64,000 bases of DNA from Emydura subglobosa (lineage: Eukaryota > Chordata > Testudines > Chelidae), in assembly GCA_007922225.1 (NCBI GenBank), contig ML679959.1, positions 29,616,540-29,680,539 of the forward strand. The letters run 5' to 3'. This document shows positions 12,570 to 22,764 of the stretch, piece after piece (position 1 is the first letter of the stretch; each line of letters opens with the position of its first letter). The notes beneath the pieces were generated by a model that saw only the letters and a program-made list of their open reading frames with translations, was not told the DNA's origin and made no database searches. The translations under genes were made by a program, and so were the position numbers.

Positions 12570-12740
12570 CAGCCCAGCGCTGGGCGCCCGCACAGCACCA
12601 TCCATCCTGCTGCGTCCCTGCACCTCGGGCCGCGAGCGCAGGTGTGCAATGCACGCTCCGGGGCGGGGCGGGGGGGTTAATTAAAAAAAAAGGAAGAGGA
12701 CAAGCCTGCAAACAAATCACCCCCCAGCCAGGGGGGCTCT

Positions 12741-12840
12741 GGGAGTAACCCGGCGGGGGGGCGGGGGCGGCGGCGCGGGGGGTATCACCCCTTTTTTTTT
12801 TTTGGGGCCCCCCCCCAATTTTGCAAAGCCCCCCCCCCGG
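12741..12840. repeat. G/C and T homopolymer tract just inside intron 1
   Basis: Runs of 5-7 G on the plus strand, a run of about 12 T and two long C runs follow one another within 100 bp, starting about 25 bp into the intron. The G runs could form a G-quadruplex. Homopolymers of this length are also common sites of base-count error. Confidence 0.7.
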
Positions 12841-12858
12841 GTGCAGGGCTCGCCCCCC

Positions 12859-12864
12859 GCTCAC
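12859..12864 (-). other. MB21D2: Splice donor of MB21D2 intron 1
   Basis: On the minus strand the exon ends ATGCTGG and is followed at once by GTGAGC, a near-consensus 5' splice site. The match to MB21D2 homology ends exactly here, which fixes the exon boundary and phase 1. Confidence 0.9.
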
Positions 12865-13069
12865 CCAGCATGGAGAAGATGAAGTCTTTGGCCGTGTGGA
12901 TCTCCAGGGCGCGCTGGTCGTCGTAGTCCCGCTGCTCGTGCTTGGCGAACTCCTGGATGAGGCGGTTCAGCTCCTCGGTGCGGGCGCCGGACCTGAAGTC
13001 GAGCTCGGGGCCGGCCGGCTTGGCGGGAGCGCCCGGGGCGCCGGGCTTGCTGCCGAGCGGCGCCGCCAT
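12865..13069 (-). CDS. MB21D2: MB21D2 exon 1, coding part (N-terminal 68 residues)
   Basis: Encodes the start of Mab-21 domain-containing protein 2, a relative of the cGAS/Mab-21 nucleotidyltransferase-fold proteins whose biochemical role is poorly known. The reading frame opens at ATG 13069-13067 in a good Kozak context (A at -3, G at +4). A variable Ala/Pro/Gly-rich head of about 20 residues is followed by the conserved block from PELDFRSGAR through TEELNRLIQEF and YDDQRALEIHTAKDFIFSML, which is what identifies the gene. After 68 codons plus one base the exon stops at a consensus donor (phase 1, splitting a Gly codon). From memory, the human gene has two coding exons, and the second, with the nucleotidyltransferase core, would lie beyond the left edge. 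Human protein as I recall it begins Met-Lys-Met; here the codon two upstream of the chosen ATG is GCG, so only the inner Met is available. No frameshift or stop is seen in the exon. Confidence 0.93.
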
Positions 13070-13218
13070 CTTCGCGCGCGGGAGGCGCCGGCCGGCCGGG
13101 GCGGCGAGCGCCGCAGCGCGGGGGCGAGGCTGAGGCGAGGCGAGGCTGAGGCGAGCCCCCGCCCCGGGCCCGCCCGCCCTGGCGAGCCGGGCGCAGAGCC
13201 GGCGAGCCGGGGGCGATG

Positions 13219-13230
13219 TGACGTGACGTG
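13219..13230 (-). promoter_or_regulatory. Two CRE-type half sites (TGACG twice)
   Basis: TGACGTGACGTG contains two overlapping CREB/ATF-type half sites (TGACG), 150 bp upstream of the MB21D2 start codon inside the CpG island. The motif is seen directly; binding is inferred. Confidence 0.45.
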
Positions 13231-13789
13231 CCGCCCCGGCCCGGCGCGGCGCGGAGAGCAACAAGCGGCGGCCGCCGAGGCGAAGCCGGCCCCGGCCCCG
13301 GCTCGCTTTACAGGGACCGCGCCCGCGCGCCTGTGTGTGTGCGTGTGCACGCTCGCCAGGCCCCGCTCCGAATCAAGCCCGGAGCGGGCGGCGCCTCACT
13401 CGGGTTCCCGCTGCCCGGCCCCTCTCTGCCGTCCCGGCCTGGCCCGCCCGGGCTGCTCAGAGCCTCGCCCTCTGCCGGGCAAGAGTCTCCCCCCCTCTGG
13501 CTGCACCCGGACCCCAAAACCCCGGGCCCGGCTCCGGATTGAAACGCCAGCTCCGGCTCCCCAGGACCGCCTTGGCCAGGGCAGAGAGGGGCGAGCCCCC
13601 CCCAGCTCTGCTCCCCGGTTGTGGGGGTGGGGGGTCCCGCTAAGCAGCGCTGGCCAGGACCGGCTGTGACAGGAGCTGGGCTGGAGAGAACAGCCTGGGC
13701 CCAGCCTCTGGCAACTCGGGAAAGAGAAGCCGCATTCCCCAGCTTCCCCTTTCCTCGGAGAGCAGTCGGCTCGCCTCTGTCATCTCATC

Positions 13790-14938
13790 GCTTGGCTGTA
13801 GCAAAGCTTTGGATAGCGTCTCCCACAGTATTCTTATCAGCAAGTTACAGGGGTAGGGGTTGGATGAATGGACTATAAAATGGATAGAGAACTGGCTAGA
13901 GCATCGGGCTCATCGGGTAGTGATCAATGGCTCCATGTCTAGCTGGCAACCGCTCACAAGCGAGGAGTGCTCCAGGGGTCGGTGCTGGGGCCGGTTTTGT
14001 TCAACATCTTCATTAATGATCTGCAGGATGGGGTGGATTGCACCCTCAGCAAGTTTGCGGACGACACTAAGCTGGGGGGGTGGTAGATACCCTGGAAGGT
14101 AGAGATAGGATATAGAAGGACCTAGACAAATTGGAGGATTGGGCCAAAAGAAATCTGATGAGGTTCAACAAGGACAAGTGCAGAGTCCTGCACTTAGGAA
14201 GGAAGAATCCCATGTACAGCTACAGACTGGGGACCGACGAGCTAGGCAGCAGTTCTGCAGAAAAGGACCTGGGGGTTACTGTGGACAAGAAGCTGGATAT
14301 GAGTCAGCAGTGTGCCCTGGTTGCCAAGAAGGCTAACGGCATATTGGGCTGCGTTAGTAGGAGCATTGCCAGCAGATGGAGGGAAGTGATTATTCCCCTC
14401 TATTCTGCATTGGTGAGGCCGCATTTGGAGCACTGTGTCCAGTTTTGGGTCCCTCACTACAGGAAGGATGTGGACAAGTTGGAGAGAGTCCAGTGGAGGG
14501 CAATGAAAATGATGAGGGGGCTGGAGCACGTGACTTAGGAGGAGAGACTGAGGGAACTGGGCTTGTTTAGTCTGCAAAAGAGAAGAGTGAGGGGGGATTT
14601 GATAGCGGCCTTTAACTATCTGAAAGAGGGTTCCAGGGAGGATGGAGCTAGGCTGTTCTCAGTGGTGGCAGATGACAGAACAAGGAGCAACGGTCTCTAG
14701 TTGCAGTGGGGGAGGTCTAGGTTGGGTATTAGGAAAAACTTTTTTTACTAGAAGGGTGGTGAAGCACTGGAATGGGTTACCTAGGGAAGTGATGGACTCT
14801 CCATCTTTAGAGGTTTTTAAGGCCCGGCTTGACAAAGCCCTGGCTGGGATGGCTTAATTGGTTGGTCCTGCTTTGAGCAGGGGGTTGGACTAGATGACCT
14901 CCTGAGGTCCCTTCCAACCCTAATCTTCTGATTCTATG
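13790..14938 (+). mobile_element. CR1 LINE, 3' part of ORF2 and 3' UTR
   Basis: A 5'-truncated CR1 retrotransposon. Translation gives RT-domain segments ([19 protein letters not shown], then FADDTKL and [20 protein letters not shown]) and the C-terminal CR1 block (KHWNGLPREVMDSPSLEVF). It then ends in the diagnostic 'ttggactagatgacctcctgaggtcccttccaaccc' type 3' end and the ATTCTATG-like terminal unit. Several frame slips (about 13968 and 14080) and stops (TAG near 14538) show it is dead. It inserted immediately beside the MB21D2 CpG island. Confidence 0.95.
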
Positions 14939-14946
14939 TTCTGTAG

Positions 14947-15130
14947 CTGTGGTTCTTCTCCATCCTTTTTTCATTTGCGAACCCCTTTGGAAATGGAGAG
15001 GTGGGCTCCCTTGGAACTAGATTGCCTGGATATACATAGTTGGATTCTGTTCAGTCCGTTTTCAGTCTTAATCTTTCGAGGACCCCTTAGACATAGTCCA
15101 CGGACCCTGACCGCAGGTTGAGAACCACTG
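14947..15130. mobile_element. hAT-like MITE with 8-bp target duplication
   Basis: 184 bp with ends CTGTGGTTCTTCTCC and (reverse) CAGTGGTTCTCAACC, typical of non-autonomous hAT elements. It is flanked by TTCTGTAG (14939-14946) and TTCTATAG (15131-15138), an 8-bp duplication with one mismatch. It landed in the terminal repeat unit of the CR1 copy just before it, so it is younger than that insertion. Confidence 0.8.
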
Positions 15131-15147
15131 TTCTATAGGACATTTTA

Positions 15148-15400
15148 ATTAATATTGTTTGTATTAGGATAGTGCCTTGAGGGCTAATTGAGATCAGGAC
15201 CCCTTTGTGCCAAGCTTACAATCGAAATAGACAAGATGGAAGGTGGGAGGCTCAGATGAAAGGGCAGAGACACAGAGAGGGGAAGTGATTTACCCTAGGT
15301 CACCCAGCTGGTCAGTGCTCAAACTGGGAATAAAATCCAGGTCTCCTGGTGCCCTATCCAGTGCTCTGTCCACTACACCCCACTGCTTCCCTTCTCAATA
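15148..15400 (-). mobile_element. MIR-like SINE with L2 tail, antisense
   Basis: The tail 'ttgtattaggatagtgccttgagg...gtgccaagcttacaatc' is followed by the reversed MIR body ('gaagtgatttaccctaggtcacccagctgg', 'ccaggtctcctggtgccc'). A copy of the same layout lies at 18318-18545. Confidence 0.75.
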
Positions 15401-15802
15401 TATATTTCTAATGCCTAATAACTTCAGCCTGAGGGTATATTTCTCCCCTGCTCAGTCTGCTGTCTTGGGCTTTGTACAATCCTCTGGACTAGATGGACTA
15501 GATATTTGGACTCTGCCAAATATATTATGTGATGTTTACCTTGCCCACCCATTGTCTTTCTTCCAGTCTGGGAAATTCACAAATGTATGACATTGTATTC
15601 ATTTATATTGCACCTTCAATCCTACCACCCTGACATAAAATACTGAATAAATTATCTTACCAAGGACACTGACAAGCAAAGGGGCAGATTCAGTCCCGGT
15701 GTAAGCAGATACATCTCCATTGAAATCAGTGATTGAGGGTGTCAGTGAAAAGCAGGGAAGGGGAACTAAATAGATCATCAGGGTGATTTTCCCAGTATAT
15801 AC

Positions 15803-16150
15803 TAGAGATGGGTGGAGGAGTAGGACATGGCTTTATATCTGGATCACGTTAGGTTAGGGATCAAAGCTGAACCAGGACTCAGATTTGGGCTCAATGGTCC
15901 TGAAATCCCTTGTGCCATTCTTGCAAGATGTCTGCCTAAACTAGGGGGAATTTCTCAAGTGCAGTTGATCTTGTAACATTGCTGGCCTTTCAGGTCTCAG
16001 CCTAATTTGAACTGGGAAACAGGTCCTTTTTCCTTTCAGATTTGATCTGAAACCAGAATTAAAGTCAGAGATAGGTTTGGATCCAGAAAATTGGAAACCC
16101 AAAATATTCAAAGGGGTTTGATTTGAGATTCTGGCTTTGGCCCATCTCTA
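15803..16150. mobile_element. hAT-like MITE (TAGAGATGGG ends)
   Basis: About 348 bp bounded by TAGAGATGGG and CCCATCTCTA. Flanks GTATATAC and GTTCATAC agree at 6 of 8 positions, compatible with an old 8-bp hAT duplication. The interior is non-coding, with repeated 'gatttgg/tttgatctgaaacc' segments. Confidence 0.6.
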
Positions 16151-17589
16151 GTTCATACAATTTCTCATTGCTTTATCATGTTTATTATCTAATAAATTAT
16201 GTCCCAAAAGTAAGTAGGGAGAAAAAGAGAGAGAGAGGGTGTGTATGTATGTATGTGTACCACTGCCTGTACTGGGTAACATCAGAAATGACCACCCTGT
16301 AGTACTAAACACAGATTCTCCTTCAGCTCAAGGAGCAGTGGACTGGGATTTTGCAATAGGAGGATCTGCATCCTGTTTCCACTTGCACTTTAAAGTTCTG
16401 AGTGGCCATGGGTGCACCATAGCGACAGACACAGATTAGTTACATTCCCGTGTTGTATATGTTAATCCCCTCTGAAATTGCATAAGATTGCAATTCTTGT
16501 CTCATTACATCAGCGCAATTTAAGATCTCCAGATAAATACGCTGTTAATTCAACCCTTACATAAACCAAAGCCGTGCAGATGATCTGAGCAAATAAACAA
16601 AACTGAGACCGCAGCAGCTAGCAATATAATAAACCTCAAAACAATGATGCAAAAGAAAATAGCTCTTTTCCCGTTTATATAGCATTACCTGAGATCTCAA
16701 AGTGTTGTTCACACTTGGATAGGTTAAACCTTGGCACCTCCTGTGTGGCAGGTGAACATTCATTCCCCACCCCCAGTTTGCAGATGGGGACACTGAGGAT
16801 GTGACAGCTACAAACAATAAATAACTCCAGCATACAGGAATCAGACCGGAGGAGCCAGGAACCTTAAGTCTCCTCTTGTTCTAATGTTATACCACTAACA
16901 CTAAAAGCACCAGCTGTGGAGACCAATGTCATCTGTTTATCCAGCCAGTAGCAGTGTGAGCTTCCCCACAGTACCCTGCTGTGAGCTGCAGAGCCACCTC
17001 TAAAACGCCACCCATCCATATGGCAAATCATCCCCAGGCGGGGAGAATAATCCCCAAGATCAATGCATGATACTGGCTCAGGGGGAGGGATTTGCTGTAG
17101 CGAGGAGAGAGCCTGACTGTGAGTGGGGGTTTTTGGTCTCTGCAAGGCCAGGGACTTTGGTGATGTGGGCACCTGCTTGCTAGGAACTGGAGAGAGACCA
17201 CCAACTCGCTTCACAACCGTGACGCCAAGCAACACCCCGGTGTTCACTGCTGTTACCCAGGGCTGCATTCAATCCAGCAACCTGAAAGTCAACCCCTGAG
17301 CTCCTTATCAACCCCCTGAGCAAGGCAGCGCCCCCAGATCAGATGCAATGATGTCATTTCACTTTAATTAGTCCTGCAGCTGACAAAGTATCTGCCAGTG
17401 AAGGCAGATCTCACCTGTGCAATCCCAAGAGGATCCAGCCTCTCCCACATCAGAGTACAGCCACAGGGACAACTTGTGATGCCCACGGACTGAAAGCATA
17501 GCCACAGGTAGACCACTCCCAGTGGTAGGCCATCTTCACCAAAGCTGTGCAGGAAATGGTTTTCCCACCCTGGACCAGGGCAGGAAGAC
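16151..17589. other. Intergenic, one SINE fragment
   Basis: An AGAG/TGTATGTATG simple repeat lies at about 16212-16258. A MIR-like fragment ('tttgcagatggggacactgaggatgtgac') lies at about 16730-16860. Nothing else recognised. Confidence 0.55.
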
Positions 17590-17935
17590 ACAGCCTTGAA
17601 AAGCTGTACAAACTGAAAAATCTGAAAATGTTTTTGGTTTGGTCAATTGAACCATTTCATTTCAATTTCAACTTCTTCTTTTTATAATTGCACTGTAATT
17701 AGCTTAATTTGCAAAGCAAAAAGTCGTTTCAAAGCAAAAATTGGAATTTTTGGTTTTGCACATAACAAAAGATTTCATTTCAATGACTTCAGAACTTTAT
17801 TCTTCAAATTTTTTTTGAAGCTGAAACATTGATTGGAACCAGCCCTTTCCCAGGAAGAGTTTGGGTTTGGAACCCGCCCTTTCCCGTGAACCAGCCCTCT
17901 CCCATGAGCAGTTCGGGTTTGGAGAAATCAGCATT
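17590..17935. repeat. Degenerate TTTCA/GAAAA-rich interspersed repeat
   Basis: AT-rich sequence with repeated 'catttcatttcaa' and 'gaaaa' words, followed by a threefold 'aaccagccctttccc' motif (about 17838-17900). It resembles a turtle interspersed repeat that I cannot name. The stretch to 18317 shows nothing else. Confidence 0.45.
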
Positions 17936-18317
17936 TTAATTGCTGACTTACTCTAATCTTCACAACAGACACAAGCAGCAGCAGCATCCCTCAGCTATTC
18001 AGGGCCTGGCTGAAGCTGAATCTAGGAAACATTGAGGTGATACTGGTGGGAAGAGGAGTATGCGTCAGAGAACCTGTTTCCCACCATCCTAACATGGAGG
18101 GCCTTTGCCACCAACGCAGCCCACAGCTTGGTGTGCATCTGGGCTCCTGGATTCCCAAACAGACAAGGCTAGGAGACTGCTCCCCCTCCTGCCAGATTCA
18201 CACTGAGCTCCTCTTAGTGATGCATTTGTGACCTCCACCCTCGGTGCTGCAATGCTGTCTTCCTAGGAATTAAACTACTGACTGTAAACGCTGCTGCTGG
18301 TTCCAGACACAGGGCCT

Positions 18318-18545
18318 GCTCGTTATTATTCGTGTTATAGTAGTGCCTAGCAACTGAAATTGGGAACCCTTTGTGCAAACTGTACTAACCCATGAGTGAG
18401 AGTTCTCTGCCCCAGAGAACTTGCTGTCTAAGCAGACGATGAGTGGGAGAGGAAACTGATTCAGAAAAGTGAAGTGACTTGCCAAAGATCATGCAGGAGA
18501 ACTAGGCCATTGCACGATCCATTGGACCACACTGCCTCTCCCCCT
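18318..18545 (-). mobile_element. MIR-like SINE with L2 tail, antisense
   Basis: Same order as the copy at 15148: an L2-like tail with 'agtgcctagcaac', then 'gaagtgacttgccaaagatcatgcagg' and 'gcacgatccattggaccacactgcctctcc'. The reversed MIR body is recognisable but diverged. Confidence 0.7.
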
Positions 18546-19084
18546 ATAAAGCAGCCCATCAGCCTGTACTCTGCTGAATACCGAGTCCAGGTGTCCTCAT
18601 GTTCAAAGCCTTCCCTGGCCCATTCTACTACAGGGAACTGCGTGATCCTGACCTCCCGCTTCTGCCAACCTTCCCCAATGCCGCCTCCTATTGCATACTG
18701 AAAAAGACAACACAACGCTCCCTAGAGAGCAGGGGGAGCCGAGAGACGCGCACATTGACCTGTGTTCCTTTGATACAACAGAAAGCTGAAACCCCTGGGA
18801 GGGGTCTCAGCAGGGAGGCTGGAACATTGGACCTCAAGATCTTAATGGGCCGCTGCTGTCTGAGCTAGAAGATCTACCTCACTTAGCCAAGCCTGTAACA
18901 AGCTCATCAACCTGCAGTTGGCCTAGCCACCACTGGCGGGGATAGAGAAGCGCATCCAGGAGGCACAGCTTGCATATGTTTGTAAGGGGTGCGACACCAT
19001 GGTGCTGGGGGGTGCTAGAGCATGTAGAAACTGGCAAGCGAAAGTAGCGTCGCTCTGCATCTTCTCTGGCCCTACCCAGAGATC

Positions 19085-19388
19085 AGTTAGCTTATTCTCA
19101 CAGCACGTCTGTGAGGCAGGGATGTATCAACATCCCCATTTTATACATGGGGAACTGAGGCCCAGATCCTCAAAGACCTTTAGGCACCTCAGTCTCATTG
19201 ATTTCAATGGGAATTAGGCTCCTAAAGACCTTTGAGGATCAGGGCCAGGGAGACTAAGGCCTGATCCAAGGCCCATGGAATCCAGGGGAAAGAGTCCAAA
19301 GAGACTTGCCCTAGTCTGTGGCAGAGTCAGGACTAGACTCCCCATACCCTACACCCCCTCTAGTGCCTTAGCCACCAGAACATCTTTC
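19085..19388 (-). mobile_element. MIR-like SINE, antisense, carrying a palindromic insert
   Basis: The reversed MIR boxes 'catccccattttatacatggggaactgagg' and 'gacttgccctagtctgtggcagagtcagg' are separated by an 88-bp palindrome (19159-19246) and a further short spacer. It abuts the CR1 antisense copy that begins at 19389. Confidence 0.7.
19159..19246. repeat. Short palindromic MITE-like element
   Basis: The arms begin GGCCC-A-GATCCTCAAAGAC and end in their reverse complement, CTTTGAGGATC-A-GGGCC. The centre is 'tcattgatttcaatggga'. This class of short palindrome built around CATTGACTTCAATGGG is common in reptile genomes; other fragments are visible near 21220, 34190 and 36030. Confidence 0.75.
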
Positions 19389-20770
19389 TTAGAATCACAG
19401 AATCGCAGGACTGGAAGGGATCTCAGTAGATCATCTCTCTTGTCTTCCATGACTTTTCTAAAATAATCGCTAATGGCTCAGATATCTCCTCAGTCAGCTC
19501 CTTGAGTATTCCAGGATGCCTTTAGTCAGGCCCTGGTGATTTGAAGACATCTAACTTGTCTAAGTAATTATTAACTTGTTCTTTCTCTGTTTTAGTCTCT
19601 GATCCTACCTCATTTTCAATAGCATTCACTATGTTAGATGTCCAGTTGCTACTAACCTTTTCAATGAAAACTGAAACAAAAAGGTAATTTAGCACTTTTG
19701 CCATTTCCACATTTTCTGTTATTATTTTTACCCCCTCATTGAGTAATGGGCCTACCCTGTCCTTGGTCTTCCTCTTGTTTCTAATGTATTTGTAGAATGT
19801 TTTCTTGTTACCCTTTATGTCTCTAGCCAGTTTAATCTCATTTTGTGCCTTGGCCTTTCTAATTTTATCCTTATACTTGTGTTATGTGTTTATATTCATT
19901 CTTTGTAATTTGACCTAGTTTCCACTTTTTGTAGGATTCTTTTTGAGTTTCAGGTCATTAAAGATCTTCTGGTTAAGCCAGGGTGGTCTCTTGTCATACT
20001 TCCTATCTTTCCTAGTTTGCTTTTGTGGCCTTAATTATGTTTCTTTGAAAAACCACCAACTCTCTTGAAACTGTTTTTCCCCTTAGACTTGCTTCCCATG
20101 GGATCTTACCTACCAACTCCCTGAGTTTGCTAAAGTCTGCCTTCTTGAACTCCATTATTTTTATTGTGCTGTTTTCCCTCCTACCGTTCTTTAGAATAAT
20201 GCACTCTGTCATTTCATGATCACTTTCACCCAAGCTGCCTCCCACTTCCAAATTCTCAGCCAGTTCCTCCCTATTTGTCCAAATCAAATCTAGAACAGCC
20301 TCTCCCCTAGTAGCTTTCTCCGCCTTCTGAAATAAAAAATTGTCTCCAATACATTCCAAGAACTAGTTGAATAATCTGTGCTCTGCTGTGTTATTTTCCC
20401 ACCAGATGTCTGGGTCACTGAAGTCCCCCATCACCACTAAGTCATGTTCTTTGGATGATTTTGTTAGTTGTTTATAAAAAGCCTTATCCACCTCTTCCTG
20501 GTTAGGTGGTCTGTAGTAGACCCCTACCATGACATCATCCTTGTTTTTTACCCCTTTTATCCTGTCCCAGAGATTCTCAACAAATCTGTCTCCTATTTCC
20601 ATCTCAGCCTCAGTCCAAGTGTATATATTTTTGATATATAAGGCAACAGCCCTTCCCTTTTTTCCTTGCCTGTCCTTCCTGAGCAAGTTGTACCCTTCTA
20701 TACCAATCTTCTTAATTAGTTTGTGTAAATACACCTTTAAACCATTGTTACCGATCCATTTGATGCACAT
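19389..20770 (-). mobile_element. CR1 LINE, antisense, internally deleted
   Basis: The left edge (19389-19440) is the reversed CR1 3' end (AGAATCACAGAATCGCAGGA type). It is joined directly to reversed early-RT sequence (VFKSPGPDG near 19520) and then to the endonuclease domain. Minus-strand segments include LLRKDRQGKKGRAVALYIKN, VGVYYRPPNQEEVDKAFYKQ, the GDF..PD active-site motif (here GDFSDPD, with Ser in place of the usual Asn) and GESDHEMTE. The middle of the RT domain is missing. Stops and frame slips throughout. Confidence 0.9.
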
Positions 20771-22764
20771 GAAGGATCATTCTGGAGCCATTCGCCTCCA
20801 GCACACACCTCGGTATTTAGACAGATTTTAAAATGTGCTTGGTGTCTTCCCAATAGACCCTAATGGTTCCTCTGGATTTAAAAACTGGCTTCCCCTTTGA
20901 AGAGCAATGGCCTCCCAGATCACATCACAGAACTTAGCATGGAGCCATTCCAGTGTCGGTATGGACATGATCATTAAAATCACTTTGAAAAATGCTCTTC
21001 AATGACATTTTCTTTGCTTAGAATATGGACTAAGCCTCCGCTATTGTTTTGAGAGAGAACCATTTTAAACAGCCCAATTGCTGATGCTTTGAGGTTGGCT
21101 ATCGACCATGCAAAAGCATTTTTCAAAGAGCTTTAAATAGCAGCCAAGATGTGTGAGCAAGTGCAGATGATACTAATCCCTTGCCCACATCTTTGGTGTG
21201 TTGTAAGGGGCTCTTAAGGCCTGATCTAACTCCTGTTGAAGTCAGTCTGAGGAATCCTATGTACTTCAATGGGAGCCGGGGCAGGGCCTCAATGAATACT
21301 ATTAGGAAGTATTTCTACTACTCAATTTCTTTTCTGTGATTTGAGTAAATTTTTATTTTTGTTTTATTATTGGGATGACTCAAGCTGCAAAGTTTGAATC
21401 CAGATCTGAGCTCTGCCAGGATTTCGAAGGCACTTGGGAGCTGATTTTCCGGTTCAGAGATGTGTCTGCAGCATGAAGTTAAAATCCTGGCCTAGATCCA
21501 TCTCCTACCTTCCCCTAGATCAGAAGGGCTTTGGACCCAGTGTTTAAGTATGCCCCCCCGGTATAATAAAACAACTCTAGTAGCATATGGGAGGGTCTAC
21601 AATCAGCAATACAAGCTCTCTGACAGCAGAGCATATTATATATAGCTGGAGAGCATTTATTAATATTATTATTTGTAGAGTGGTAACACATAGAGGACTC
21701 AGTCAAGGATCGGGGCCCTGCTCTGCTGGGTGCTGTACAGACACAGAATGAAAAGAGAATCATTACCATTTCTAATTCGTATTAGCAAATCTAGGAACAA
21801 AGGTCAAATGCCACCAAGATCTTCTGTCAACTATGAGAAATGTTATCCGAGGACCAGAGTCTACAAATGAGTTCTCATGGGTTCTGCATGGATACCCATA
21901 TTACAGGCTCTGTTCCCAAGCTTGTTAATGGCTCCCAACACTCAGGTACCATTCTGGAAGCTGGCAACTGGCAGCTTTTCCTGTGATTTAGCCATATCTG
22001 CTATTTCTTCAGAGCCTTGTAAAATAATCATCCCTGCATCATTAGTTACGTAAAATCCAGTGTCAGGTTCATAGGGGATCTGGCTTCTTCTCCTAATTGT
22101 TGTGTAATGGGATGTAACCACAGGAGATGCATCGATATATATATGTGTATATATTAAGTGTGAAGAAATGTTTCAGTCGGCTAAAGTCTTGCATGTGTTC
22201 CTTGCAAAACACATTGTCCTAAAGCCGTGGGAAGAGGGGGTTTGAGGGAAGTGCTGACATTCCAGGAATTCTAACAGCTTCCATGGGCACTGCCATAATA
22301 CACTGACCCTCAGTTGTGCCTTCAGTGCCAAAAGGCTGTAAGATCTACCTTCTCCCCATTGTATCTAGCAAAACCCTCCCCAGTGTGCCTTCTGTTCGGA
22401 ATTGTCTAGCCTATAACAGATTGCTTGTAAAGCCATTGACTTTTATATCTGTTTCCCCTTCTACAGCATGAAAATCTAAGCGCTCTCTGGGTGTCTTTTC
22501 TTTCAAACACAAAAAGAAAGCAATGCAATGGGCAAGAGTGGTCTGGTGCATTAAAATGCCCTGTTTCTCCAAGAACCTCTCAGTCTCTGATGGCACAAGA
22601 TGCATTCCCTGGGCCCCTACAGCATCTCCCTAGGCAGACATCTGCTAAGAGCCAATGGCTTTGGGTACATAAGGCGCTGCATTCAGTTTGGCATTACCCA
22701 GAAGAGGGGTTCAGACTCCAGCAAGGGGGCCTCTGAGAGCAATTTGTCCCCGTAGCAATTTGTC
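20771..22764. other. Intergenic with one L2 tail
   Basis: An L2-type tail lies at about 21655-21770 ('tattatttgtagagtgg', 'gggtgctgtacagacacagaatgaaaa'). A short TATATA run lies near 22135. No exon recognised. Confidence 0.55.

Larger units (their letters stand above)
1..12864 (-). other. MB21D2: MB21D2 intron 1 (5' part, incomplete)
   Basis: All sequence left of the exon 1 donor belongs to the first intron, because no acceptor joined to the next MB21D2 coding block is visible before the window edge. It holds no further host exon that I can recognise. The recognisable content is interspersed repeats and one assembly gap, listed separately. Long introns are usual for this gene in vertebrates. 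Confidence 0.85.
12600..13760 (-). promoter_or_regulatory. MB21D2: CpG island promoter of MB21D2
   Basis: The base composition changes abruptly here to very GC-rich sequence full of CpG, in contrast to the AT-rich intron and the repeats on either side. The island covers exon 1, its 5' untranslated part and the proximal promoter. No TATA box is evident upstream of the ATG, as expected for a CpG-island promoter with dispersed starts, so the transcription start cannot be placed to the base. A degenerate tandem run of GAGGCTGAGGCGAG type occurs at about 13125-13155. On the far side the island is cut short by a CR1 LINE that begins near 13790. Confidence 0.85.

Noticed and set aside
13070..13264. 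N-terminal extension of MB21D2 from an upstream in-frame ATG (13264)
   Set aside because: The extra 65 residues are GC-driven and lack homology. The inner ATG has good context and matches the known start of the protein family.
12821..13669. 282-codon plus-strand open frame in the CpG island
   Set aside because: It is antisense to MB21D2 exon 1 and exists because stop codons are rare at this GC content. The composition is Arg/Ala/Pro-rich and no domain is visible.
16212..16258. AGAG/TGTATG simple repeat as a regulatory element
   Set aside because: An ordinary microsatellite without supporting context.
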